NCBI GenBank assembly: GCA_944990035.1
Contig: CALYLX010000096.1
Coordinates: 186,001 to 250,000 of the forward strand
Length of the DNA: 64,000 bases
From: Clitopilus passeckerianus
Taxonomy: Eukaryota; Basidiomycota; Agaricomycetes; Agaricales; Entolomataceae
Direction: 5' to 3'
In this document: positions 10,485 to 21,304 of the stretch, one piece after another
Numbering within the stretch: position 1 is the first letter of the stretch
Layout: every line of letters begins with the position of its first letter
Program-made: the position numbers and the translations under genes
The notes under the pieces: generated by a model
Database searches by the model: none
What the model was told of the DNA's origin: nothing
The model's input: the letters and a program-made list of their open reading frames with translations, nothing else

Positions 10485-12257
10485 ATGTCCTCAACGCCAG
10501 AGACCCATCTCCCAGTAAATCATGTTTCGACGCTTGAAACATTGTCCATGCCCACCCCTCCGTGTTTGACGATTCACCACATCCTCAGAAAGATATTCCA
10601 TTTCTCCGATGACGGAACACTTGCGAAGTGCGCAGGGGTCAGTCGAACATGGCACAATGCTGCCATTAGTGTCCTCTGGATCTGCATTAGTGACCTTGCT
10701 AACATATTCAAACTTCTCGATATCGACGTTGGGACTCGCCCCCCGTCGGGACCACAGGTCGGTTTTCCTTTCGGTCTTCCTGCCATCTACAGTACATCTG
10801 ATAAACACCAGCCTCCCATTCAAGCTTGGAAAAGATTAGCCCATTACTCCAAGTACATCAAGGTTCTGGAAGTTTCTGATGCTCCAGAAACGCTAACAGT
10901 GATACTGGACATCCTTGAAGCTGTAGCAACCTCACGACCGCCGTCCCTGGTGTACATATTCCCCAATCTTTATCGCTTATGTTGACGGACTAATCTACCC
11001 CTCTACTACGTTCACTTATTCACAAACCCAGCACTGACTTCAATCTCCATATATGCATTTTCCAATGATGCAACCCACCATCAGTCGCTCGGGCACCTGC
11101 TGGACAATCTTCGCGTTCAGTGCCCGTCTCTTGAAGAGTTGAACATTCGCTCTAATATTTCTCCCCATGATCTTGCTCGAGTCCTCGTTAATTTTGTTTC
11201 TTGCGGCCCATTGCGAATGCTATCGGTTCCGGATGGCGCTCTCACTCCGAGCTTGCTCACGGCAATAGTCCATGGGGAAACGTCGATGGAGTCTATACGT
11301 ATCGCTAGTATGGACGAAACCGGACCTCTTCATCCTCCAGAAACCACATTCCACACATTTCCACTGGTTGAAGGGAGCAGACCATTCGTGTCTCTTACTG
11401 AACTTCAATTGCAGGTCAGGACGGATGATATCATTCTCCTCCTCGAGGCTCCAACAAAGTTCTTTCCGAGCTTGCTTCAACTCGCTTTGAGACTTGACTC
11501 GCGAGATGTTTACAAGAATGTAAAACCACTTTTCGCGTCAATCTCTCAACACCGCCCAAATCTTGAAGGCATCACCCTAGTGTCAAATCAGGTAGCTTTC
11601 CCCACCGAATTTGACCCAGAATGGACCATCTCTTTAGCCGATATAGAACCCATCTTCCAATGTGCTTTTCTAAAAACGTTTATCGTCAGGGTACAGTGGC
11701 GAATCACGCTTGACGATGAAGACATCATTCAACTGGGCCGATCCTGGCCTCGTCTGGAACGCCTCGGCCTCAGCGCATTTGCGCTTGTTGAGTCTTTACC
11801 TCCAGGCACATCGACTTATGAGCAGCCAATGCTCTCGGTTGGAGTCTTCAGTGAACTCGTAAACTACTTCCCAAATCTCGTCTCCCTCGAGCTCATCATA
11901 GACCCTTCCCGCTGTCCCCGAGACTCCAGGATCCCTACCAGCAAGTCCCTGATACAACTTCAGCAGTTACGCCTTGGAATAGCTCGGGATAGTCCTCAAT
12001 TGGAGCTTGTTGCGATGGTTGTGGCAGCATCGACACCTGCTGATTGCCAGGTGGTCATACATTCAAATTATTCCTTTCGCGAGTCATCTGAACCAACCGG
12101 CGTCACCACCGTCCTTAGCCAGGTATCACAGGACAGCATCAATTCCATCACTGGAATCATTCGGTTTTGCAGACTAGCTTTATCGCACGTTCGCGCTAGA
12201 GAGGATACAAATGACTTAGGATATCATAGATGTGGTTTCTCTCGTATTCGCTGCTGA
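10485..12257 (+). pseudogene. F-box/LRR-type protein, array member 3, one TGA in place of a conserved Trp
   Basis: A single frame of 591 codons spans the locus with only one internal stop, TGA at 10983-10985. The F-box-like segment is LTIHHILRKIFHFSDDGTLA ... SVLWICISD, residues about 27-70. The stop falls in FPNLYRLC-stop-RTNLPL. Intact sisters read NLQTLSW, NLIQLTW and NLTHLTW there, so TGG has become TGA. The following 420 codons keep the family motifs (CPSLEELNI, WPRLERLGLSAF, FPNLVSLELIID). The lesion is one transition and must be young, or the codon is read through, or it is a sequencing error. Unlike its neighbours I find no intron after the F-box segment in this copy. Confidence 0.8.
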
Positions 12258-12269
12258 TCTCGAGATCGG

Positions 12270-12477
12270 GCATGGCACAACAAACTCCTCTTAGCAACAG
12301 TTTGCCCCTGGAGTTTCTGAAAGCTGCACTCAAATTTCCTGACCGGCCAACGCAACCACGTGTACAACGGTATCTCGAGAATGGCATGAAGTCGCGATAG
12401 ACATCCTCTACCAATGGTGCCATATTGAGGATTTCGGAAAACTCCCGAGAATATTTCGCTCTCAAGGAGCCAGCTGA
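12270..12477 (+). pseudogene. F-box first-exon relic with frameshift
   Basis: ATG at about 12272 gives MAQQTPLSNSLPLEFLKAAL and KFPDRPTQ. The frame then jumps by one base near 12360 to CTTVSREWHEVAIDILYQW and HIEDFGKLPRIFRSQGAS. Taken together this matches exon 1 of the gene at 8385 (LPLEILKSVLWFSDRPTQ ... EWHEVACDVLW). Nothing of the leucine-rich body follows. It is a partial duplicate lying between members 3 and 4. Confidence 0.72.
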
Positions 12478-12605
12478 GCGCCGCCGCGAAGGACGGGTCC
12501 AGGTGGCGCCAGAAGGTTTTGGCAAACAAATGCAAATTAGTATTAATAAGCGAGGCATCGCGTCTGCCTTGAACGCGTCAATTTACCGTCAACCACTGGC
12601 AAGTC

Positions 12606-14287
12606 ATGGATATGCTAGCGTCTCAGAATCGTCGCCCAAACATCCTTTTTATCCCCCATATTCTAACTACAATAGTCCAGCTATTAGGCAAGGGATCTCA
12701 AGCGAGTTGTGCGCAAGTTTGCCGGTCATGGCACGTCGTCGCCATCAAGGCATTGTGGCACACACTTGAGGACGTGCATCCGCTATTCCAACTTGTCAAA
12801 CTTTTTAGAGACGATGCAGTAAGTGCATTCAAGCTCTAATTTAACGACTTTCACCAATTCTCATCTACCAGGAATCTACCTCAGACCAAGATTGGGCTCG
12901 TTTTCAATTCTATGCTGATCGCGTCAAGGCATTGACATTTTGTTCGAGCCACAAATCTCTAGACCCCTCGAGGCTGACCAGATTTATCCTGCTCAAGCCT
13001 ATGCACACACTCCTACCTAATCTCATCCAACTCACCTGGCAGTCACAAACCTTACACTTGTCCACCTGCCTTCTTTTCCTATCTCCAAAACTAGCCTCTC
13101 TCTCCCTGCGCCTCTCCTACTACTTTCGGGCTGTTTCAACGGAAGAGCTATCTGATTTTCTCTTCAACGTTATCAATCGGTGCTCCAATATTCAGCATTT
13201 CAAGCTTCTCGCTCTCGCAACAACACCTGAAATGCAACGGACCGTCAGTGGTTGCATCCCGCGCATGAGGTCTTTGAAAAGTGTCATTCTATCCGAGGAT
13301 CTCTATTGCCCGGGGACTTGGTCAGCGCTTGCCGGAATCTCTTCCCTGGAAACAGTGAAGCTTGTGGAACGAGAAGAAGATGCCGAGGTGGACGATGAAG
13401 ACGAAATTGATGGTGAATTTTCCAAATTGCAGGCGTTCAGGGAACCAGACGCCTTTCCATCTCTAACAACCCTCGAAATAAGCACAGCCGTAGAGGACCT
13501 TGTAGAATTTCTCCATTCCAATCCCATACCACCTCTACTGCAGATGGTGATGTTCCGCATTCGCCCCTCTGACCTCTGCGACAACGCAGAGAAGCCGTTT
13601 ACCTCTATATCGGAATACCTGCCCTCACTCAAATTCTTGGAAGTAGAGAGTGGGAATGGACAGAGCATCTACCAGTCACGGCACAACCTACCTTTCTCTG
13701 TAGTGGAGCCGCTCTTGGGCTGCCGTCAGTTGCAGGGTCTCGTGTTCAAACTGCCCTGCGCTATAGAGATGGGTGAGCAGGAAATCCTACGAATGGCTCA
13801 AGCCTGGCCCCAGATGGAACGAATTCAGATTACCCCCTCTACGAGTGTCGCACCAATGGGAGCCCCGCCCGTATTTCTTGACATTTTACCGCGGATCATC
13901 AACCATTGTCCTCGTTTACGGTCGTTGGGGCTACTCATCGATCCTTCAAATGTTCCGACAAGTATCAACCACAAACCCCTCTCCACCCTCGAAAATCTCC
14001 ATCTCTCACTCACGGCATATCCACCAGATGTGGAGGATTTCGTAATCTATTTGGCACAATTAACTCCCCCGGCGTGCGGGATAACTCTGCGGGAATTTGA
14101 ATTTGTCCCCACAAATAATAGCAATCCAGGCTCCAATTCCGAACTTGAGGACGATGACCAGGATTACTACTTTCCAGGGATAGAGCGGGTTAAACCAAAA
14201 GTTTCTATGGACAGCATTACTCAGTTACTTCCGTATGTTCGTAAGCTACATTCTCGATATTGCTCGCAGACTGCAAGCAGTAAATAA
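12606..14287 (+). CDS. F-box/LRR-type protein, array member 4 (intact)
   Basis: Exons 12606-12818 and 12872-14287 give 542 aa. The F-box-like region is FIPHILTTIVQLLGKGSQAS ... CRSWHVVAIKALWHTLED, residues 15-60. The intron lies directly after it in phase 0, as in the sisters. The second exon starts ESTSDQDWARFQFYADRVKA and carries leucine-rich segments (LLPNLIQLTWQSQ, SPKLASLSLRLS, FPSLTTLEIST, CPRLRSLGLLIDP). It ends with SMDSITQLLPYVRKLHSRY. An acidic loop (EREEDAEVDDEDEIDGEF) lies at about residue 260. It is the closest relative of the gene at 14625; the two share coding sequence, intron position and part of the upstream DNA. A substrate-receptor role in an SCF ligase is inferred from the F-box only. 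Confidence 0.82.
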
Positions 14288-14366
14288 TTTTCGTAATAAA
14301 TACCATTTTGAAGCTTTATGGTGCAGACCTGACTTCAGCTTGAAATCATACGAAGTGGAAGTAGCA

Positions 14367-14530
14367 ATGACCTCCCCTGAACTCTGCCTCAACTTGGCCA
14401 ACCCTCAGTTTCGTTACGGCACTCACTCTTATCAAGGCCCGCTAATGCTAGTACCAGAAGGGATAGATTCCTTCCAAAGAATTTGGAGAAAGCAGGCAAA
14501 AAACCTCTTTTCATTTCATGAGACCAGTCT
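14367..14530 (+). pseudogene. Relic of the 5' part of an array-member-6-like gene
   Basis: ATG at 14367 reads MTSPELCLNLANPQFRYG and continues THSYQGP. This parallels MTSPELSPHLVNHRIRYE at 16368. A few codons later it passes to GIDSFQRIWRK, which resembles the intron-exon 2 boundary region of the gene at 16368 (GIDPFQ, 16748-16765). The whole F-box segment that should lie between is missing, so this is an internally deleted fragment. It sits in the upstream region of the gene at 14625. Confidence 0.6.
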
Positions 14531-14624
14531 CCTTGTCTTGCCAAACAGATGCAAGCATTGTAATAAGCGAGCCATCCAAGTCGCGTATACCTGTTAAACG
14601 CGTTAATTTACCGTCAACCAAGTC

Positions 14625-16302
14625 ATGGACTCCAGGTTGGCGTCTCCCAGTCGACGACCACAGCATGTTCTTCTTATCCCTCACATACTAGCCTCCATAC
14701 TCCAGTATTTGGGCAAGGGCTCTCAAGCGAGCTGTGCGCAGGTTTGCATGTCGTGGCATGTCGTCGCCATCGATGTTCTTTGGCACACACTTGAAGACGC
14801 GCATCCGCTATTCCAGCGTCTAAAACTCCTTAGGGATAGAGCTGTGAGTACAAAGAAGCTTGGAAATAACGGGCTCTTTGATATTCCAACGCCTAGAATA
14901 GTGCCTCAGATCAAGACTGGGCTCGGTTCTCGTTCTATGCCGAACGTGTTAAGGCTTTGACGTTTAGCCAGAACCACCTAGCTCTTGACCAGAGCCGACT
15001 GGACAAAGTTGCTCTACTCAAGCCTATGCATCACCTCCTTCCCAATCTCACCCAGCTCGTCTGGCGGTCACGCAGTCTACAGCTGCCAACCTGCCTCCTT
15101 TTCCTTTCTCCCAAAATAATTCTCTCACTCTCCAGGTTCCCTTTTATCGCGATGAAATATTGGAAGGGGTGTCCGACTTCCTCTCCAATGTCGCAAATCG
15201 CTGCCCCAATATTCAGAATCTCTACATCTGTGCATATTTGAGAACGCTAGGGATGAAATGGAACATCATCGACTTCATCCCACGCCTATCATCTTTGAGA
15301 AGTGTAACTCTTCCCGAGTCGCTCTATGTCTCGGAGACATGGCCAGCCCTCGCGAAAATCCCTACTCTGGAGTCAATAAAACTTGTCAGTCGGGAAGACG
15401 ATGCTGATATAGACGACGATTTCGAACTTGATGCCCACCTTGCCACATCGCAGTCGTTCAAAAACCTAGATACGTTTCTGAACCTGACTTGCCTCGAAGT
15501 GAGCACCACAATCGCGGATTTGACAACATTTCTCGAATCGAACACTATCCCTCCTCTCCTGCAAAAGCTTGTGCTTCGAATCCGTCCTCAGGATATCTAC
15601 GACGACGTAGATAAGCTTTTTAGCTCTATATCAAGGTTCCTTCCCTTGCTCACGTCATTGGAAATAGAAAGTGGAGACGGAGATGGCAGCCACCTGATAC
15701 GCAAGACCCTGCCCTTCTTCCTACTAGACCCGCTTTTTTCCTGTGGACATTTGCAACGTTTGGTTCTCAAGCTCCCGTGGGCCATTGAAATGTCTCAGCA
15801 GGAACTCATACAGATGGTTCGCGCCTGGCCGATGATAGAAAAACTCTCAATTTCACCATTCACGGACGTCACGCCCATTCGCGGGGCACCTATATCTCTC
15901 AGCGTCGTGCCGCAAATCGTCAAGGAATGCCCTCTGCTTCGTTCATTGGCGTTGATCATTGATCCATCCGCAATCCCAATAACTCTCGAGTACGTTGAAC
16001 TCTCCGCTTTGGAGAGTCTCCATCTCTCCTTGACGAAATCGCCATCGAACGTCGAGGATTTCGTGATCTATTTGGCGCAAATCATACCTTCAACATGCGA
16101 AGTTTCTATCCGAGGATATGAGTGGGTTGTTGGGGAGAATCCTGAGGCAGGCACCGATTCCGCAGAGGACGAGGTGGAGGGTGGATTTGAAGCCATAGAG
16201 GAAGTGCAATCAAAGGTATCTACAGACAGCATTACTCAACTACTTCCGTATGTTCGAAGGATACATTCCCGTTACCAGTCACAGCTTAAACGCTGTCAGT
16301 AG
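14625..16302 (+). pseudogene. F-box/LRR-type protein, array member 5, one-base deletion near 15120
   Basis: Tandem sister of the gene at 12606. Exon 1 (14625-14843) encodes LIPHILASILQYLGKGSQAS ... WHVVAIDVLWHTLED; the intron is 14844-14896. Exon 2 begins NSASDQDWARFSFYAERVKA. After SPKII the frame shifts: one base is missing near 15117-15123. The next frame reads SLTLQVPFYRDEILEGVSDF and NVANRCPNIQ, which aligns with the intact sister, and then runs open to 16302. The spliced length of 1625 nt is one short of 542 codons, exactly what a single deletion predicts. A sequencing error in the AATTCTCTCACTC run would also explain it, and if so the gene is intact. No intron with usual sites repairs the frame cleanly. 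Confidence 0.78.
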
Positions 16303-16367
16303 TGATTTTGACCAATACCATCACAAAGCTTGCCATCGAATCGATATCCCGTCATGTCAAAGGACCA

Positions 16368-18179
16368 ATGACCTCCCCTGAACTCAGCCCTCATCTGGTC
16401 AACCACCGCATTCGTTACGAACCTTACTCCCACCGGTATCACAGCATCGAGCACAAACACCACGGCAGCACGCAAGAAATGGCCCCCGCGCCTTGGGATC
16501 ATGAACAGCCCTTACGCGCACTCGCCATTACGGAGCTGTTACAATCCATCCTTTGGTGTGCTGATGCCAAAACGAAGGCTATATGCGCTCGTGTCTCAAG
16601 AGGTTGGAGTGAGCCATCGCTGGACGCATTATGGTACAAGGTGGACAACCTGGAATGCCTGCTTGGTTTTATGCGAGATTTTCCGGGCACAAAGGTGCGC
16701 ATATAGTCACTCGAAATAAGGGTTTCCAGCATGGGCTCATACGGAAAGGAATAGATCCCTTCCAAGGATGGCTGGCATCTATTTATGAGATATGCTAAGC
16801 GCATCAAGATACTAGAACTTAGTTCTATAAAAGCTACGGTCAACAGCGACGCCTTGACTTCGCAACTGTGGAAGATCGCACTTACGAATCCGTCCCCCAG
16901 TCTCCTGCCAAATCTCACACATCTTACTTGGAAGTTGACCCTACCTCTCATCTACTGTCTACCTTTCCTCGGTTCAAATATCATCGCCTTCACTTTTGAA
17001 ACTGGCAATCGGTCTGTTCGCCTACAAGATGATATCATCTCTGATATCTCGAACTTCCTCCCCACCCTCGCAAGGCGTTGTCCTCAGCTTCTGGAGCTAC
17101 ATTTTATTTGTGGATTTGAGGCTTTGTCTTTGAACGAAGCCCTCACCGTGTTTCTCTTTGAAATGAAGAATTTGGAACGAGTGCTGGCCTCCGACAGATT
17201 GCTGACGGACTCGACAGTGTGGTCTTTAGCCAGCGCGAGCAACTTGAAGGTGATCAAGCTTGCCAGCCTTTCTGGGGAGCTTAACGCGACGGAGGACGCT
17301 CAACAGGGCCTAAGAATAACAGGCGCCCTTCCCTTTTCATTTGCGAGTTCCTTCAGATCTCTGGAATTTCTTGAGCTCAATACCCCGATCAAGACCGTAA
17401 CAGAAATTCTTCTTGGTGAACTACGGCCGTGGCTTCGAGGCCATTCGCTTCTTCTTGACGATGTGGATTTCTTTGCAAACAAAACATTTTTGTTCTCCGT
17501 CATCGGACAACAAATGCCTTTCCTCGAGACCATCTGCGTGGAGACCAAGAAAAGTGCGTCAGCTTCTCGCGCGGACGAAGGGTTCCCTTTCAGTGACCTG
17601 GAATGTCTACTCCCTTGCGGCACCATCCGTAAATTCAAGATCAAATCTTCCTATATGATGCAAATGGCTGACCACGACATGCAAAAACTGGGCAGTGCTT
17701 GGCCAGATCTGGAGGTGTTGGACCTCTTGCCAGTCCCCGGTGCTATATCCAGAGGCCCCAGTGTCACTACCACGCTTTATGGGATCACCTTACTAGCCCG
17801 ACACTGCCCGAAGCTGCGCTGTCTAGAGATCCCTCTGAGTGCCTCCATCGACGCCAAACCATTACGAACGCCGGGTCTGCTACGCTCCCTCCGAACTCTT
17901 AGAATTGGCCTCACAAGCGCCAGTGCGAGCATTAGGGGTGCCTATGAAGTGATGCCTCTCTCCTTCGCCGAGGTGCTTCATGAGGATTGCGAGTTAGAGT
18001 TGGTCTCGTTAGATCCGGAAGCCTCAATCCCGGACCTGACTTTTTTTAGAGCACTGGTTTCTTGCATTAGAAGGGTTAACGAGCACCACAATCTAAGGTA
18101 CCAAGAGCTGGAAAGGCGAACAGCTGAGTTACTGCTGGAGACTTCAAGCTCAAGTTTTGGGATAGGCCCCGCTCGTTGA
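16368..18179 (+). CDS. F-box/LRR-type protein, array member 6 (intact)
   Basis: Exons 16368-16694 and 16767-18179 give 579 aa. The N-terminus is longer than in the sisters (about 45 residues, His-rich). The F-box-like segment follows (LAITELLQSILWCADAKTK ... SRGWSEPSLDALWYKVDN). The intron is at the family position in phase 0; exon 2 starts DGWHLFMRYAKRIKILEL. Leucine-rich units include LPNLTHLTWKLTLPLIYCL, CPQLLELHFI, FRSLEFLELNT, WPDLEVLDLLPV and CPKLRCLEIPL. A second ATG at 16479 sits closer to the F-box; the upstream ATG is preferred because the relic at 14367 preserves the same start. Substrate unknown. Confidence 0.78.
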
Positions 18180-19458
18180 CAGGCGGTGGCGGCCGGGTCA
18201 AGAGAGATTCGAATTTAGCATTTTTTCTGGATTTTCAGTAGTCATTACATCACTCAAACACCTTTGTATGATACCAATAGCATTCTCTGCTGAACTGTCC
18301 CGAATAGAGAGAAGACACTAGTGCGTGGCCGCTGTCACGGTCGCAAGGCGCAAGGGACTCAAATGTAAATGGACGCGACCTCACCGGCCCTAAACCAGTG
18401 AACAATAGAGGGGACTTCGAACCTGATGCGACTACTACGACATACAACCTTTGAACCCAGAGCCCTCCCACAGACCTCATGTCTTAAAGCCTTTTGGAGG
18501 AGAGGCTGAGATTCGGTTGCTAAGCTGGCACACGACGAACGAGGCCTTCAGCTAGTTACAGTCATAGGCTTCCCGGTCTTGACCAGGGATTCTTTGGTCA
18601 TATGGCTTGATCTTCACGAGACTATCCACATTGTCAAGGTCCTGGCTTGGCATTGGTTGCTTTTGTCTTACTAGGTTTTCGGAAATAAGTATCCATATGT
18701 CGGCAAACCTCCGAAATTCAAATAGCTAGCTGGTGGAGTCCCTGGCTATCGTCGTCAATTCCAATGTTGCTAATAGAATACTCGCCCATTTAGGGCAATG
18801 GAAAAAGGTCCGGTCTGCCAATCATGCTGCTCAACCATACATGACAGCATGATGGGAAGAGGGACCTGTCATAGTCTATCATTCTTTTCTATCACGTCAG
18901 TCGTACTCCCCACAACCATGGCCATACATATGTCATTTGAATGTCAGCTCGACGTCAATGTCTTGTTCTATTGTCATTGTTCGCCGTTCGCACACACTAG
19001 CGCCGGTTCTACGAAATGAACAACGTTACGAGATCCAAATCAATCTCAGAGGATCCATAAATGGCATCTGATGCGCACTTTTGCAGACCCCGGACGGAAA
19101 ACCCTGCGTCTCCTCAACGCCTCCCCAAGATCAGGGATACAGCTAAGCGAGCTGGTCGCAGATTGCCATTTTCCATAAAGAAAGTGGCACAGATCTATTC
19201 AATAGGCTCGGGGGCACCCAACCTGCTATCATAATGGTTTTGCTGCAAATGGGGCATGGCCTGTACTTCTCGACGACTTCGAGTTCTATTTTCTCCAATT
19301 CAGGACCCTGATCGCCGCGGCGGGATTAATGATTCTCAAACGAGGCATCTCGTGGACGTACATAAAGTAGCCTGCTGTCGGGGGCTTTCCACGTTTTCTG
19401 CATCCTATTCAGGCCCCTCCAATTTGACTTCAATACCTCTTTACCAGCGACGATCAGC
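18180..19458. other. Gene-poor stretch after the F-box array
   Basis: Nearly 1.3 kb in which only short, unconvincing frames occur on either strand. I found no protein motif, repeat, tRNA or mobile-element end. It may contain untranslated regions of the neighbours. Confidence 0.4.
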
Positions 19459-19860
19459 ATGGTCCTCGATTCCAAGGCAAAGATTCCCGAAGAAACCAAG
19501 GCGCTTCGCCTACGCCTCATTGCACTACTATCCCTCTATGATCTCCTTCCTCCTGCTCTGGAAGATAATCTAGACGCAGACTTCAATGCACTACCGACCC
19601 TCGACTCTGCAGCAGACATGGAGAGCGTCCTGCAGTCACTGAACTGCATCGCGGAGAAACTCCACATGGCAGACGATTCAGCGACGGCCATCCTCTCCTC
19701 ACCTGGTGTCAGAAATGCACTGCAAGAGCCGGACCCAATGATGACCACCTTGAAACCTCGCTTAATTCAAGAAAGCGCCAACACAGTAGGTTGTTCCCTT
19801 CCCAAATATTCCCTCGGAAGGCCGGTTGCTGATTCTACGTTCTCAGAACTGCAGTGGTAG
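19459..19860 (+). CDS. Small hypothetical protein
   Basis: 133-codon frame starting MVLDSKAKIPEETKALRLR. It is rich in Leu, Ala, Asp and Glu and looks helical (DMESVLQSLNCIAEKLHMAD). Third codon positions are mostly C or G, as in the confirmed genes nearby, which supports real coding. The last 22 codons look less coding; an intron from 19789 (GTAGGT) to just before the final TGG-TAG would remove them and keep the frame. No family recognised. Confidence 0.42.
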   Translation: MVLDSKAKIPEETKALRLRLIALLSLYDLLPPALEDNLDADFNALPTLDSAADMESVLQSLNCIAEKLHMADDSATAILSSPGVRNALQEPDPMMTTLKPRLIQESANTVGCSLPKYSLGRPVADSTFSELQW

Positions 19861-20405
19861 CCATCGGACGCCGGGCGCCAATGATAGACGCCCGCACTTT
19901 GACAGAGATGAGGGGTCTCCGGAGCTGAGCCCAGCGGGGTTCCCTGTTTCACCGTAGGTGTGCATGTGGCGCTGCAGCTCAGAGGGGTTTGTCATGTTCA
20001 GAGATCGTCGGAGAGCGCAGGGGTTTATGGAGATTAGCATAGGATTGGCAGATTCAGCGATATGTCCCTTTTACTTTTCAGCCGAAAGGCGAGATACCCG
20101 TCTAATACACAAACATAATCTGGTGGCAGCACCGGTCATGACTATGAATATCCGGCTACGCGGGTTCGCCGCTGGATTCGATAATGTCTCCCGCGTATTT
20201 CTGACTAAACGCTGACCCAAGTAAAGTCGATGATAGTGCACTTGAAAGTGCATTACGATGAATGGTAGAATTACAAATGTAAATGCAGGACAATGCTAAG
20301 GAGTACTAAAACATGCGAGAGCTAGCCATGAGGTAACTCCTACAGACTATGCGATCATGCGAGATCGTGTGATGCGAGATGAGTGTCCAGAGATTAGGGT
20401 ATATG
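19861..20405. other. Intergenic region upstream of the Rad6 3' end
   Basis: About 540 nt between two convergent genes. It contains no convincing frame and no repeat. Confidence 0.35.
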
Positions 20406-21016
20406 TTAATTTTGGCTTTGAGACGCTTCGCCATCTCCGTCGATTTTATCCTCGGGATCGAGCCAACTCTCCTCAACGGTAGCCTTGACGCGCCTGACGT
20501 ACTCTTTCATGTTTTCCCGGTAAAGCTGGGCTGCTTCGGCGTTGGCTGGGCTGTTCGGATTTGGGTCGTGCAGGAGACTCTGGATCGAGGTAAGGATAGC
20601 TGCGACGTCGTACGTCGGTGACCAGCGATTTTGCAGTATGTCTAAGCAAAGTTCTCCATTTGCGTAGACGTTGGGGTGGAACATCCGCGAGAGGAATCTA
20701 ACGGTGGGTGGCTTATTTGGATATGATTCATCAAAATTGAGTAAGAGCTTGAATGTTCCATCTTCAAAGGGTGTATCGCCTAGAAATTGTTAGCAAAAGG
20801 CTCCGTGGAATAGCTGCAACACATACCTGGCCCAAAAATCACCGCGTTCCACAACATTATGTTGTCCGGACATGGGCTACCGGATACGCCACCCGGAGGA
20901 TCGGTTGAAAGACGCTTAAAGTCGCGTATGAGACGCCTTCGACAATTTGTACTCTAAATATCGCAAGGAATGAGCTGGGCGCCTTCAACGTTGCATTGAG
21001 CTGGCAAACGTACCAT
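20406..21016 (-). CDS. RAD6: Ubiquitin-conjugating enzyme E2 Rad6/Ubc2
   Basis: E2 enzyme that ubiquitinates PCNA in DNA damage tolerance and histone H2B in transcription. Exons on the minus strand are 21016-21014 (the ATG alone), 20953-20827 and 20779-20406, giving 167 aa. The protein starts [20 protein letters not shown], typical of Rad6. The UBC fold follows ([39 protein letters not shown]). The catalytic Cys lies in [14 protein letters not shown], and [20 protein letters not shown] follows. The C-terminal tail is longer and more acidic ([17 protein letters not shown]) than in animal orthologues, a yeast-like trait linked to histone interaction. The first intron directly follows the ATG with a perfect GTACGT donor; both flanking exon sequences then give the conserved N-terminus. 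Confidence 0.93.
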
Positions 21017-21304
21017 GAGGATGATGGATGTTCGATAGTAACCTGGGCAGAGGGACAAGGTTGACTCAGATTGGAAGTATTTGATCTTATTGTTGTTGAC
21101 ATGTCAAAAAGCCGAGCCAAATAAATACACAGCCACTGCATGGCCACGCTCACCGCTTGTCGGCTTCTCGACTGTTCCATCGAAGTTAAAGTTTAATGAT
21201 TTGCTTTCCGGCTGTAGACTCGCCTCGTCGGCCGAGGACAGGCAGAATGTAAGGACAAAGGGAGTTCCATTTGACATCTACAATAGATACAATTTTCGGC
21301 AACC

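Noticed and set aside
18360..18440. GACTTCGAACC resembling an inverted tRNA B box on the minus strand
   Set aside because: No matching T-stem, acceptor stem or A box could be built around it.
21017..21103. Longer Rad6 start from the upstream ATG (MSTTIRSNTSNLS)
   Set aside because: It can be spliced in frame using an acceptor two bases further on, but would add about 30 residues that Rad6 proteins lack; the ATG-only exon gives the exact conserved start.
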